The notes beneath the pieces are model-generated. The model saw nothing but the letters and a program-made list of their open reading frames with translations, made no database searches and was not told the origin of the DNA. 64,000 nt of DNA from positions 18,037,680-18,101,679 of the forward strand of contig NC_081141.1 of assembly GCF_958295425.1 (NCBI RefSeq), read 5' to 3'. The stretch is from Solea solea (Eukaryota > Chordata > Actinopteri > Pleuronectiformes > Soleidae). The position numbers and the translations under genes were made by a program. Shown in pieces: positions 12,291-24,260 of this stretch; within the stretch, counting starts at the first letter, position 1, and each line of letters opens with the position of its first letter.

Positions 12291-15200
12291 ATGCTGTTGT
12301 TTAGAGGAGTGGTGAAATTCACCAGTAACGTAACTAGTCAACGGAAGTGCCGTTCCGCTTCGTAGAGCTCAGGAAAACAATCAAACCCTGTGCTCTCAGC
12401 AGCGGCTGAACTGATTATTATGGGCTTCATAAACGAGGTAATGACGCAGATACATACAAAAATGCAGCGTTAATTGGCACTTCCGGGCTATGGGATCTTT
12501 AAATGCGGAGCTAAAAAAAAAACCAAAAACAATAGCAATATATTATATCTTCACCCCAGTGATGGGATATGCATCATATTGCCAGATTCAGCCCTTGCAT
12601 CTGTGTGACTGCAAGAGCCTGCGTAAACAATCGAGGGCTCAAAGATGTGCACATCTGCTCACCTTTAAACCGGGATAATTGTCTGATTTAAACAGATGAA
12701 ACCTGCTCACTCCACAGAGCCAACACTGGATTATCCGTCACAGAACAAAGGCTCTTGCTTTCACTTTAACAGTTAATCTGCCTTTCAATCCAAGATCCAC
12801 TTTCCTTGCCTCCTCGGACTGCTCTGTCCCACAGTAATGGAAAGTGGCATTACTAATTCTGTCTGAAGAAACAACATATAGGAGTGAAAGCAATAATACG
12901 AGTAAACAGGTTGCCTCAGGACAGGGAGCAACAGCTGGGTCTAGCTGTGGACACAAAGTAGTATACCAGGGGGGAGGAGTTGACTCAGTGAAGGTTTTCC
13001 CCAAAGGCCACAATGGTGGCGCTTCTTTAAATTTAGCCCAGTTTAAAGAGCCACCACTTGAGACTGTGCAACAGAGGAGGTGGTGATCTCCAAAGGGGTG
13101 GGGGAGGCATGGGCAGGAGTTTCCCCATGAGTGACGTGAGACAAGAGCCCTTTAAAATTCAAGTGGAAAATGTTGGCCCCTGAAATACCATCGATCCATT
13201 TCACACAGAGTTGCCTTCACGTCGCACAGAGAACTTCAGCTATGACAACTGCTGCCAACACAGTCTGTGACAAGAACCTGACGGGTTTATCTGCCAATCC
13301 AGTTAAAATGTCAAAGGGCTTAAGACAATGATGTTCATGCTGGACTGCGTGGGATCTTACGTCCTCCTTCACTGTGCAGTGTACAAACATGAGACGTGTC
13401 AGTGCCGACAGACAGACAGCAAAATATGAGGTGCGATTAACCACAATAACCATAATCTTATAAATTATATACATGTGTTATTATATAAACAAAAATAGAT
13501 TTACAACCCACAAAGCCTCCTCTTATACATAGATCCATCTGTATTACAGTTTAAATAACTCAACTGCTTTATCTTTGATACAAGACATTTTTTTTTATAT
13601 TTAGCCTTTGAAATAGTACATGTGGCAACAGCTAAAATATTTGTATACAGCACACATGTATTGTTTGGGTGAAGGCTATCTGACAAAGACCGTGTTTTTA
13701 CTTTGTTTGATTTCAATAAGCACCAAAGGGTTAAACAAGCATTCAACTTTTCTGAAAACTGGTCAGGTGTGTTTGCATGGACAACACAATTCAAATCTGA
13801 GAGACAGGTGGAGCATGAATGGACGGTGGACATAATGGCACATTCATTCTGCACCATGGACACAATTTAAATCTCGGGATTGGGCCAACAAATGAGACCA
13901 ATGCTGATGAGACACGATGCAATCATGTAAGCCTAACATCAGATATCTTACTATCAAAGACAAGTACCCAACGAAGGAGAACAACACAAGTGATTTGACA
14001 CTTGCAGTGTCACATGCCGTCAGAGCAGTTTGATCATAGAAAATGCATGAGATGGAAATTGTGCCACATACAGTACTCTAAATACACGATGCACCCCAGA
14101 TTTAGACCATAATGTTCCTCCACAGACTAAGCAGGTGGGACACACAGCCCGCCCTTGTTCTTTACTCATCATCGAGGTACAAGGGGAAAACTTCAAACTA
14201 TTGTGAGCACCTCCTCCACCGCATCCCTCCTCCTCGTCCTCTCCCTCCTACAGTAGACCTGCAAGTAAGAGCTGCTTCTAAAATGATATTGGTTTGCAAG
14301 GGGAAGGAATGAAGAAGAGACGCAGACATGAAGGAGGCCAAAAAAAGAGATTACTGCATAAAATCAGTACTTTTCGAATGGCCATGAGACTTGACAGAAC
14401 ATTCTTCACGTATAAATTAATCCAAGATAAATATACCTCATGGATAAATATATGTATGTGGTAAAGGTTTATCACAACTGATTCACTTCTTGGAGATGTC
14501 ACATATAGCAAAACTTGACTATGAAAGAAAGCCAATGCCCGGAACATGGTTGTTACATAATCAGCTATTTCTATTCTCTCCAACGGAAAAATATACAATG
14601 AAAACCCAAAATATGAAAATTCAAAATAGTAACCACCTTTTAATGTTGTGGCTGTTGATCTATATAAAGAGTTTTAAAACAAGACTCACTTCTCACTGAA
14701 GGCAGATTAGTGAGGCTCTGAATCAGTGGAAAACAAATACAGCTAAAATTATATAACCCCCCCAGGATGTAATTAAAAGTTGACATATATTTATATCAAT
14801 TGTCCAGTAAGTGCTGAGGACTTTAGGCTGTTTTGATAAGTGTAACTATTGTTTTCTTGTACTTAGCTGCTGCTTTTTCTAAAATGAGAATACCAACCCC
14901 ATCTCTAATCAAGATGAGTCTGACCAACAAAATTAGATGACCTTATATGCAAATGACACTGGGATTAATCAGTTATGTGCCGCGGTTAAATGAGGATCTC
15001 CCCTCGCTGTCGTTGCCTCCAAATGCTCAGACAGCCTAAATCAACTTTCAGCGAGTAAGTACGCTTATGTAACTTGGATGGATACAGAAAAAGAAACATT
15101 ACTGTCCACCCCATGACTTAATTCATGTGGCAAACCACAGTGCAGCACAGACTTTCAACGATTCAGCATTGTGTTAAGACCAAACCCATATAATACGGGC

Positions 15201-15737
15201 ACTGATGGAGATGTTTGAAAGAGATTGTCTGCTATAAATCAAGGCTTTTCCTGCTAATGTGTAACCTATTGCTGAGTAACTGTCCACCGATGGCGGCACA
15301 AAAGTCTGGCACACAAGCTTGTAGGGCTAACAACTAATGGATTTCCAGAATCACTGCCGCTGGCAATCTTGCACAACAGTGCAAAGTAGCTTTGACTGTT
15401 TGTGAAATACAACAGTGATATACAGTAAGGTGGGGCTGCAGTGACTCAATACCTGTATGATCAGTTTAATGGCAGAATCTATATATATATATATATATAC
15501 ATATATACGAATGCACGATGTGAAGCAAAATGAATTCAGGAGTAACGTTCGATGAGGAATGTTTAAAATAAACATTAGCTAGGATAGTCAGTCTAACTTG
15601 TGTTATTGGCATTTCAAAACTTAAAGCTGTAGTGTGTGACAAATTTCAGCTACATTTAAACCTTTGTCAAATGGGGGGAGGGAGAGAGAGAGAGAGAAGC
15701 CACAGTGTTTTGATAACAGACATAACCCAATGTAGCT

Positions 15738-16015
15738 TTAACCCTTCTGTTACCATCCTGTCATTGCCGACAGGATTTGGCGTGCATACGTCTCATTACC
15801 GTAACACCTAGACCGTTTGTTATAACTAGAAAATTCCAAAACTATGGACTGGCCTCAGGACGTCCGCGGAACGACCGTCCAAACACAGACAAGATTCAAC
15901 AAGACGCCACACGCTCACAGCACTCACTCACTGGACATTTTTTGACAATTCTACAGCCATAAAATCAAAATAAATCCAGGCAGCCTGATTATCATGATGG
16001 TCATAAGAGGGTTAA
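15738..16015. mobile_element. piggyBac-like MITE flanked by TTAA
   Basis: It is flanked by TTAA at 15738-15741 and 16012-16015. The ends read CCCTTCTGTTACCATC and, inverted, CCCTCTTATGACCATC. A TTAA duplication with CCC termini is the hallmark of piggyBac elements. It is 278 bp and noncoding. A truncated inverted copy starts at 45626. Confidence 0.75.
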
Positions 16016-16024
16016 GGAGCTTGA

Positions 16025-16205
16025 CCAAATGTTATCTTTACACCGGACGCCCTTCCTGACACAACCCACTGGGGTCAATTTAAAGTGTCCAATTAACAAT
16101 GACCAATGGGGATTGGGTACCCCAGCCCTTAGCCTGGTGGGGACTCGAACATGCACCCTTTCAGTCACAAGCCAAGTTTCCTCTCCACTTCTCCATGGGC
16201 TACTC
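16025..16205 (-). mobile_element. tRNA-derived SINE
   Basis: On the minus strand GTTCGAGTCC matches a Pol III B box, with CTTGGCTTGTGACTGAAAGG upstream in the tRNA-related head. The body ends with a block seen on the plus strand as CGGACGCCCTTCCTGAC, widespread in fish SINEs and LINE tails. It directly adjoins the piggyBac-like MITE. Confidence 0.6.
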
Positions 16206-18904
16206 CATAAGGCAGTCATAGTAAAAATTAAATAATTTATGATTCGGAAATAGTAGTGTAAGGTCAGGTGTCTATTCAGTCTATATTTAGCTAAAACATT
16301 GGCAATGCAACTGATTTTAAAAATAAATGTCAAAGAAGAGAATTAAAATGGATTAACCTCTAAAAAAAATGTTGAGAAATGTTTTGCCTCAGGCTAATAT
16401 GTATTTCCTTTCCTTTCCTGCCCCACTATCCTCTCCATCAATGCTTGAACAGGGGGGTTACCATGGAGACACAGAGAGCTCTTTCCTTATTGGTTGCCAA
16501 GATGAAGTCAGAGTGACGAGGAAAGTAGAGACCAGTAGCTGTTGGGGCTGTTACTTCTTTCTCCTGTTTCTCCTGTCTCCACTTTCACTTGCACTGAACT
16601 CTAGTTTCTGTCTTCTGGCTATGGCAGCAACATGAACCGTCCAAACCATATCATCAACTTCAATATGATATGTGTCGATGACATATCTCTCCACAACAAA
16701 ATGATGTAGGATGAAAATAAAGTGGTGGGACCGACATAGATTAAAAGAATATTATTCTACAAATATTTGTAGAAAGAGCTTTAACTTTGTAGACAAATAA
16801 CAGCTCCAACCTCAAAGATCTAGCAGTCAGTTCGAAGGATGTGCACAAAGAAGAAATAATTCTCTGTGCCCTAATTTCTCATGTTGTGGCTGCGGAAAAT
16901 AAAGGTCTGAAAAAAGATCTGAAAATGTTTCTGCAAGGTGGGGGGGGACAGAGGAGCACAAAAATGGGAAGCATCAGCTATTCCACCAACGATGGGACTC
17001 TAGGAGAGTTTAAATGATGTTTAATCTGTGTATTTATTAAACAGACTAACTCTTGGTTTAGCTTTTTAAATGTTACAGCTTTAATCCAGAGGGATTTCAG
17101 CTCAGCAAAGAACAGATAAACCCATCACAAGTAAATATAAAACCATGAGCTCATTAAAAGGAGCACAAAACGTACCTCTTATCTTAACTTAACAATCTCC
17201 ACCTGTCTCAGATGATGTTTTTATATGTTATTCTGTTTTTGGTTCTGACGGACTAGTATTCATTTGGTGGACACCATGCATTGACTTGTCAGTGATCAGT
17301 CAGAAAGCTGCTCATGAAAAATGGAGGTTGTCTCTTTGCTGTTTGGTGAAATACCTCAAACCCTCTTGTGCAGCAGGATTCATGCCGACTTCCCAAAAGT
17401 GACCAAAGACAGAAGCTGTTTCTCACACTGACCATAAAAGGACATTTTGGTTCTACAACTCCCGCAAACATTTCAGTGGGTGCTTCTGAGGTACGTTTTC
17501 CGGCTCTGAGGAAATCAGGCTTTTATTGCTTTGGGATTTTCTGAGCCAGAGTCTATAAAAACCAGAGCATTTGTGACAGAGTTACATCATAAAATATTCT
17601 GACATCTCTTACACACAGACACGCCATTCTGAATGGAGACAGTGCTGAATGGTGCTTTGTGTGGAAAACGGAAGCAAAGACATAATACATAGAGAGACTT
17701 GTCAATAAAAGCCGGTACAACAGGAGGAAGAAAGGAAAGGAGGTGAGGGGGCAGGAGCGGGGGTGGGTTAGGGTCTGAAGGAGTCTATTTTTAGCCTCAG
17801 AAAAATCAGGTGTCTGGCGCTTGTTGGAAAATAAAGGGAAGCTTGGGTAAAGTGATAAGAAGCCGTGCTGTCACTTTTATTCTACATGATCGATGAGAGT
17901 GCTGCGTTTCAGGCTGGGTTTAACAAAACAAACACATAAAATGACACATACTGGGCTATACTGACACCAAACACAAGGTAGTTTGACATCAGATGATTAT
18001 TAGTTAATGAATCTTTCAAGTATTTATGCAATTTCACACCTTTTTCTTTCGAGAAACTTGACGAATGGTGCTATGTTTTTCATCCATCAATTCAAACTAT
18101 ATTAAAGACTCTCAAACGGGTCTGCAGCACAAGAGTGCTAATTTGTATGTACTTATTTTGAACCACAGCCTCACATAATGTGACCACAATGAAACAGACA
18201 GGAAGAGGTCCACTAAGCAGAACCTTCCTCAGTGATGGGCTGGGCCTTGCAGCATTTTTTCAGAGTAAACTATGCTCTTTGCAGATTAGATTAGTTAATG
18301 CATCATATACTAGAACTGAGCGCTGTGCCTCAAAGCAGGGGATACTCTTAAACTCTAGCTAAGAGATAAGAGGCTTTCTGGTAGAGAAGGTGTGTCTTAA
18401 TTTCACCTCCAGCCCAAGCCTGATGAAAAACAACATGAAACCTGTATTTAATCAAATTAAACCCAAGGAAGTACGCAGACTGCTACAAGACTCCTTGACT
18501 CTTTTCAACCCTCATTTCCAGAAACACATACGTGAAAAGCCCAAGTAGGAACATTAGCAGTGATGTGCCAGTCATCAGATGGCTCATCAGGGATGCGTGG
18601 GACAGGTTGTATCCCCGTTGTCACTGTCAACACCTCGACACCAATAATAGCATCAAGGGAGCTGAGGTGGGAAAGGCAGGTTCGGGGAGTAGGAAAGACT
18701 CGGTCGACCGAGCTCGAGATGTAGAGAAAACATGGTTAAAAAACATGGTCAAGCCCTGAACATAGTTCATGAATAAAATATTAAAAATTAGATCCTGAAA
18801 AAAAACAAGGTATCTGTATCTTTACCGGAGTTATTTTAAATCCCTGTGCATAACTAAATGATTGAAAAGATACAACAAAATGTTCCCAAAAAAATGCTAC
18901 TTAC

Positions 18905-19030
18905 TGCTAAGGCTGAGCGATTTGGATTAAACATCAGCATCGTGTTTTTTCTGACATATATTATGATTGTCATTTGATTTGGTATCAAACTGATTGAAAT
19001 GAATTAAATAAAATTTAATTAAATTAGTTG
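18905..19030. repeat. Possible MITE remnant (GGCTGAGCGAT type)
   Basis: AAGGCTGAGCGATTTGGATTA opens an A/T-rich noncoding stretch of a type common in fish genomes. The other end is not defined, so this is a weak call. Confidence 0.3.
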
Positions 19031-20372
19031 ATTAACTATCAAATTATTAACCACTATGCTTTAATACAAGGATGAGAATGAATTGAATTTATGTAATGCG
19101 ATTTTTAATAAATTTGTATAGCACATTAAAAAAATCAAAAATGGAATGATCAAACATCAGCCAAAACAGCAGATTTGCTAAATGCATCATTACAAAATGC
19201 ACTTTCAATTAGAACATTATTATTTTTACAAACTGAGTAATGAAATAGTTTATAGTTAATAGTTCTCTCTGTAGAAGCCACAATAAAAATGTTTGCTCAC
19301 TTTAAATAGTAACCAGGGTGCTCAAAAACTAGAAGACGCTGAAAGTGCTCCATCATCAAAACATTTGTTTATCTTTTGGCAAAATGTTGAAAACACCAAT
19401 GTTAAATAAAGGGGAGAAAATAATGTAACTCCTGTATCAAACCACTTATTTCGATCCATTTAATGGGTTCTTTCTCAGATCATAATAACCCATCTCTACA
19501 CCAACTTTCATGCAATTGGTCCCTTACTTTTTGAGTTATACTGCAGAAAAACACAAACAGACAAACACTGCTAAAAACACAACCTTATTGCTGGACTTCC
19601 CTCCATCTTTTTCCACCTTTTCCCAAAAGTCTCCATAAACCTCCTGTTGTGTCAAATTGGCCACAGTGTGAGTGTAAAGCAGTGAATTAAACTAACACAA
19701 AGTAATGTTCCATTAGACTCATCATAACAATGTTTAACCGAAGTACTGGGGACTGTTCATACTCTATATTACTGCACTTCCTGACTGTTCGGATTAAATT
19801 TTAGAACATTGATCTCACCCTTCAGATTATTATGAATCATTAGTATTTATTGATTATCATCGTCCTCATTTATTAGCACTAAAGTGAATTCCACACGTAA
19901 CTGGCCTAACAACCCTAAGTAACTGTTGGGATGTTAACCCAGTTTGCCTGTGGTTAATATTTAAAAGTTAATATTCCTGTTTGACAGGCAATAAATTAAG
20001 ACCAGGGGATATTTGATGATGCTGCTTGGTTTATAATATTAAAAATATTATAATGGTCCTAACAGACAATGCTCTAAGAACATGTATGAATGTAGGGTCC
20101 CCTCAGGTGCTGTCAATGTCAATTAAAACCAGTCTCGACTGACATCAACATGCCATGAGTCCTTGAACCTGGGGGTTATCAGCTATTCATTCTATTCTAT
20201 TCAAAGAATTACAGTTTGTCTTATTTACTGACTGCAGAATAGGAGTAAAATAAGAATGGAAGTTTATAAAAAGGAAAGTTGGTAAAAAAGCTGCGTCACT
20301 GACTCTTTATTAACTCGTCTTTTAACTCGATTTTACGGCCACATTGTTTTGGCTGGGATTTAGAGCGGCAGC

Positions 20373-20640
20373 TAGGGATTATTTTCATCACTGAGTAATC
20401 GTTTGGTCCATAAAATGTCACAAAATGTTGAAAACGTTTTGTCCACAAAATGATTCAGTTTTAACGATTTCTTTGTTGTATGGAGCAAAGAAACCAGAAA
20501 CTATTCACATTTCAGAAGCTGAAAAATCAGAAAACTTATCTTAACAATTGAAAATAGTATCTTGACTGAGTATCTTTGGTTTGCTTTGGAAAACGTTCTA
20601 ACAATCAATCCATCCATCAAGGAATTAAAATGATTGTTAC
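20373..20640. mobile_element. Degraded half of a hAT-like MITE
   Basis: It carries the family blocks AAAATGTTGAAAACG, TTGTCCACAAAATG, ACGATTTCTTTGTTGTATGG, AGCAAAGAAACCAGAAA and TTCAGAAGCTGAAAAATCAG. Only one arm of the foldback is evident. Confidence 0.6.
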
Positions 20641-20734
20641 AACCACCATAGACTGAGTATTCCTCCATCCTTAAGGTAAGAACAAATGTCTGTTAGATAC
20701 AAAGAAAAAGGAGTTCACAAAATGCTTGAGCCCC

Positions 20735-21510
20735 ACATGAGTCCTTATTTGTGTGTTTCACAGAATAAATCTTGTGTTGCCTGGCGACATTACCACTGCA
20801 ATGTACACAGGAAGGCTTTCATTTCATGTTAAGACAGATGGCGGTGACAGCAACATACAGGTGAAAATACTGGGAAGTGTCCATGAAAGATTTCAGAAGT
20901 TAATTCTCCAGCTCAGAAAATACGATCGTTCAACAGTTTGATGGAATAAACACTTCCTGCCCCAGCCTGTGCTCCCTCAGTCAGGTCTGATAGTTCTGCC
21001 TGACAGAGCCTGTTTTCAGATGAAGGACACAGCATACAACTAATTGCGTAGTTTCTATGGATGCTTTTTGTTGATATCCATTATGCTAATATATTTGGAG
21101 TGCTTGGGCCAATAACCTATACCGATATATACAGTACGTCTCTCCTTTTGCCCAACTGTAGATGTCATTTAGTCTCGTGTAGTGAAATTAACATATTATT
21201 TTTCATACTCGTGTCGCAGCAAATGTGGATACAAAATATCTTTATTGTGCAAAACAATAATAGCTGTAGGAGGTGCCAACATAGAAGTCAAGGAGATAGC
21301 AGCTTTTTTAGCCTACTATTTGAATCATTAGTGATATCGGTGGACCTCGGTGTGTTTGCCGATATCCGATCATACATTTTAAAGCCCATATCTACTAATA
21401 CCGATACCGCACCAATAATACCCTAATCATTTCTGTTCACAAAGACCAAAGAGGCAGAATATCAACACGAACAACAACAAAAATTGCTAAAAGTTGAAAG
21501 TTATGCATTG
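20735..21510. repeat. Dispersed host repeat, copy B, with a different nested insertion
   Basis: This is a homologue of 8225-9020. It lacks the MITE of copy A but is interrupted at about 21055-21427 by a segment rich in GATATC and ACCGATA motifs that copy A lacks. The open frame 21061-21426 lies wholly inside that insertion and is not a gene. Confidence 0.6.
21055..21427. mobile_element. Nested noncoding insertion rich in GATATCGG motifs
   Basis: It interrupts the host-repeat copy B relative to copy A. Its interior has GATATCGGTGGACC and CCGATATCCGATC, and a related GATATCGGTATCGG stretch occurs near 27832. Its exact ends were not resolved. Confidence 0.45.
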
Positions 21511-22040
21511 CAAAATCAAACTGCACTGTGTTAAAAAGAAGTAACTCATGGTAAGTCTTAAGCTGGCTTTTACATAATCAATGGAGATGAAGGAACATTG
21601 TAAAGAAAGCGTCAAATTACTGCACAGAGAAGAAAGTATAATTATGATTCTACTGTATCTCGCAGTGCGACATGAATTATGCTTCAGCAGTTGAACCCAT
21701 GCCCCTATGATGCTTTAACCTTATTTATCACCTATGTAGAGCTTCAAAAAGTTGTCGACTTGTGTTTGTACCAGAGGTGTCTCTGCTCTTCCTGTGCCGG
21801 TGATCTCATCTTATAATCAGCTCAAACACAGACGTGGAACTGAAAGATGTGGTGAGCAGCGGAGCATGTCATTCAGACTTCAACTGACAGGAAGTCAGTC
21901 TTTGCTTCTTCCCCTGACTTAAATAGTACTACTCACTGGCTGTGTGTACACATACAATGCTGCTATTTTTTTCAAAAGGATTGTAGACATAAGGCATGAT
22001 TGTAATAGGAAAACATACGACCTGTCACATGTAAGAGTGT

Positions 22041-22058
22041 GGGGGGGGGGGGGGGGGG
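22041..22058 (+). repeat. Uninterrupted G18 tract
   Basis: Eighteen consecutive G residues can form a G-quadruplex. A shorter run of 12 G sits near 7661-7672. Lengths of such runs are often wrong in assemblies. Confidence 0.9.
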
Positions 22059-22464
22059 AGTGATTTGAATACTCAAATATGACTGGGGCGAGATACAGGC
22101 CTCTTTGTCACGTATTTCCACTCCACAGTCACTTACAGTAGGCATACAGAGGACAGTATTTACATTTTCTCCCTCTGTTTTCTTCCTGAGCATCAGGAGG
22201 CTGTGACTGAGGCTCTCCAGTAACCGTGCACTACTCCAGTGGCACTGAAGAAGTACAGAAACAGATCTGTGTGACAGGAACGAGCGAACACTCTCCACCT
22301 TTACTTATGGTGATGTTTGAAAACTGCATGAGCTGGTTTAATTCAAAAAACTCTACTGGTGAACAGGAAATAAGGGAGAAAATAAAAACTGTGCTCTCCA
22401 CTAGGGCTGCAAACAATTACTACATTATCAACAATTTTTTCGGTTTGAGTGTTAAAAGTAAAAC

Positions 22465-22966
22465 TAGGGCTGCAACTAACGATTAATCTGTCAATTATGT
22501 TCTCGTTTGATCTGTGAAATGTCGGAAAATGTTGTTAAATGTTGCTCTTTGTTTACCAAACCTGGGAATGATGATGTTCTCGGATGTCCTATTTGGTCCA
22601 CAAACCAAAATTATTTCGTTTCAGTGATTTCTTTGTTATATGGAGCAAAGAAACCAGAAAATATTCACATTTAAGACGCTGAAAAATCAGTTTTAATTAC
22701 AGAAAAAAACACCCCACACGCCAATTATCTCTGAGTTACCAGCTTCTTAAACGTTAATATTTTCTGGTTTCCTTGATCCATATAACTGAGAAATCATGAA
22801 AACAAATCAATTTTAGTATGTGGATAAAATAAGATATTTCGAGAACATCATCTCTTCAAGGTTTGGGAATCACTGAACATTTTTTGGACCAAGCAAGTAC
22901 TCGTTTAATTAAGAATATAATCAACAGATCAATCAATAGTGAAAATAATCACTAATGGCAGCCCTA
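22465..22966. mobile_element. Foldback hAT-like MITE
   Basis: It starts TAGGGCTGCAACTAACGATTA and ends GGCAGCCCTA. The left arm (to about 22700) and the right arm (from about 22735) are imperfect reverse complements over more than 200 bases. Blocks such as GTCCACAAACC, GATTTCTTTG, ATATGGAGCAAAGAAACCAG and AAATATTCACATTTAAGACGC recur inverted. A partial element of the same family abuts it at 22395-22464. Confidence 0.8.
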
Positions 22967-23909
22967 ACCTTCACTGATTCTTCCACAGAAGTGCGACAGA
23001 GTCTCGAGTATTATATTCAAGATAAGCACCTGAGAGTTACAGCTATCAGGTTTAAGCCTCTCCACAACTGTCTCCTTCTAAGATTTCTTAGATTATATAT
23101 TTATATCAAAACATAAAAACACAAATCTCACAAGTTTGTGCATCTTTGGTTAGGGTATGCGTTTAACAGAATGATAAATGAAGTATTTTTATGTTTAAAC
23201 AAGAAAAAGTATACTCATACACTGTCAGATGTTTCCGATTAATATTAAATGCTAAAGTTTCAAATTCAAAAATGTCAGGAAATGACATACTTTATACTGG
23301 ATAGATATTTTTTTTAACAATTGTTCTGAGGCTAAAAAAGTCTTTGTGGGCTGAGATTCTAGTGAGTGGGTTTCACATTATATAGAACTGGGTGTCAAAA
23401 CAAAAATGGGTTACACACTTTAAGTAAAAAAACAACAACACAACATTTAATCAGGCAGAGTAAAGTGCCAATTATATTGGAGGGATCAGATGTGTTCTCA
23501 AGTTAAATCAAATCAACAGCACAGCCCAGTCCCAACATGTGCAATCACAGACTTACAAATATACTCAGTGTTTCGAACATTCATATAAAAAGGATTAGAA
23601 CTATTTTAAAATCAATGAGACTTTTCAAATGCATCCTTTTCAATGTCTGCAATGCCACCGATCTTGCTTGAGGGAATGACCCATAATTCATAGTGGATTT
23701 AAAAAAAGGATAAAAACAATTACCGACAGTGTCAACAATGGCAAAAACGATGTAGTGAATTCATGCTCACTGTTGCCAAATTAAGTGAGGATTAAGTTAC
23801 CAATTAAAACAAACTTCAAATAACAGGTGGCACCGCATCAACTGTGAGCTATTTTAATCAGGGCCCATGCCAGACAACAACAACAACAACAATAATAATA
23901 ATAATAATA

Positions 23910-24038
23910 AAAATAACTAGTACCGCGCGCGGTTCTGAACGGGTTCGAGCCGACCCACGCGGGTCGCCGTGTGCCACGGCTCCCCGCGTGCCTCGCGCTC
24001 TCACCCGTTCATTCACCGCGCGCGGTACTAGTTATTTT
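23910..24038. repeat. GC-rich multi-stem palindrome at the left end of the composite repeat
   Basis: Perfect 24-bp inverted arms occupy 23910-23933 and 24015-24038, centred on CCGCGCGCGG. Inside are a second stem GAACGGGT (23937-23944) with ACCCGTTC (24003-24010) and two hairpins, CGACCC-ACGC-GGGTCG (23951-23966) and GCCGTG-TGC-CACGGC (23966-23980). GGTTCGAGCC at 23942-23951 matches a Pol III B box, so descent from a tRNA-like sequence is possible. Confidence 0.8.
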
Positions 24039-24260
24039 CAGTACTAGTTATTTTCAGTACTAGTTATTTTCAGCGGCGTCCCTACGCATGTCGTTCCAAA
24101 TTTCGAGGGGGATCGGGCAACGTATGACAAAGTTATAGGGCACTTCCTGTTTAAAATGGCAGACTTCCTGTTCGGTCAAGTGCGTGTACGTAAACGTGTT
24201 CAGGGAACTTCCCTTGTCTTACATATCAAGTTTTGTGCAGATCGGATAATCTTAGAGTTT

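Noticed and set aside
13501..13863. 120-codon minus-strand open frame in the long intron
   Set aside because: No family resemblance, no splice support, and an expected length for chance frames in this much sequence.
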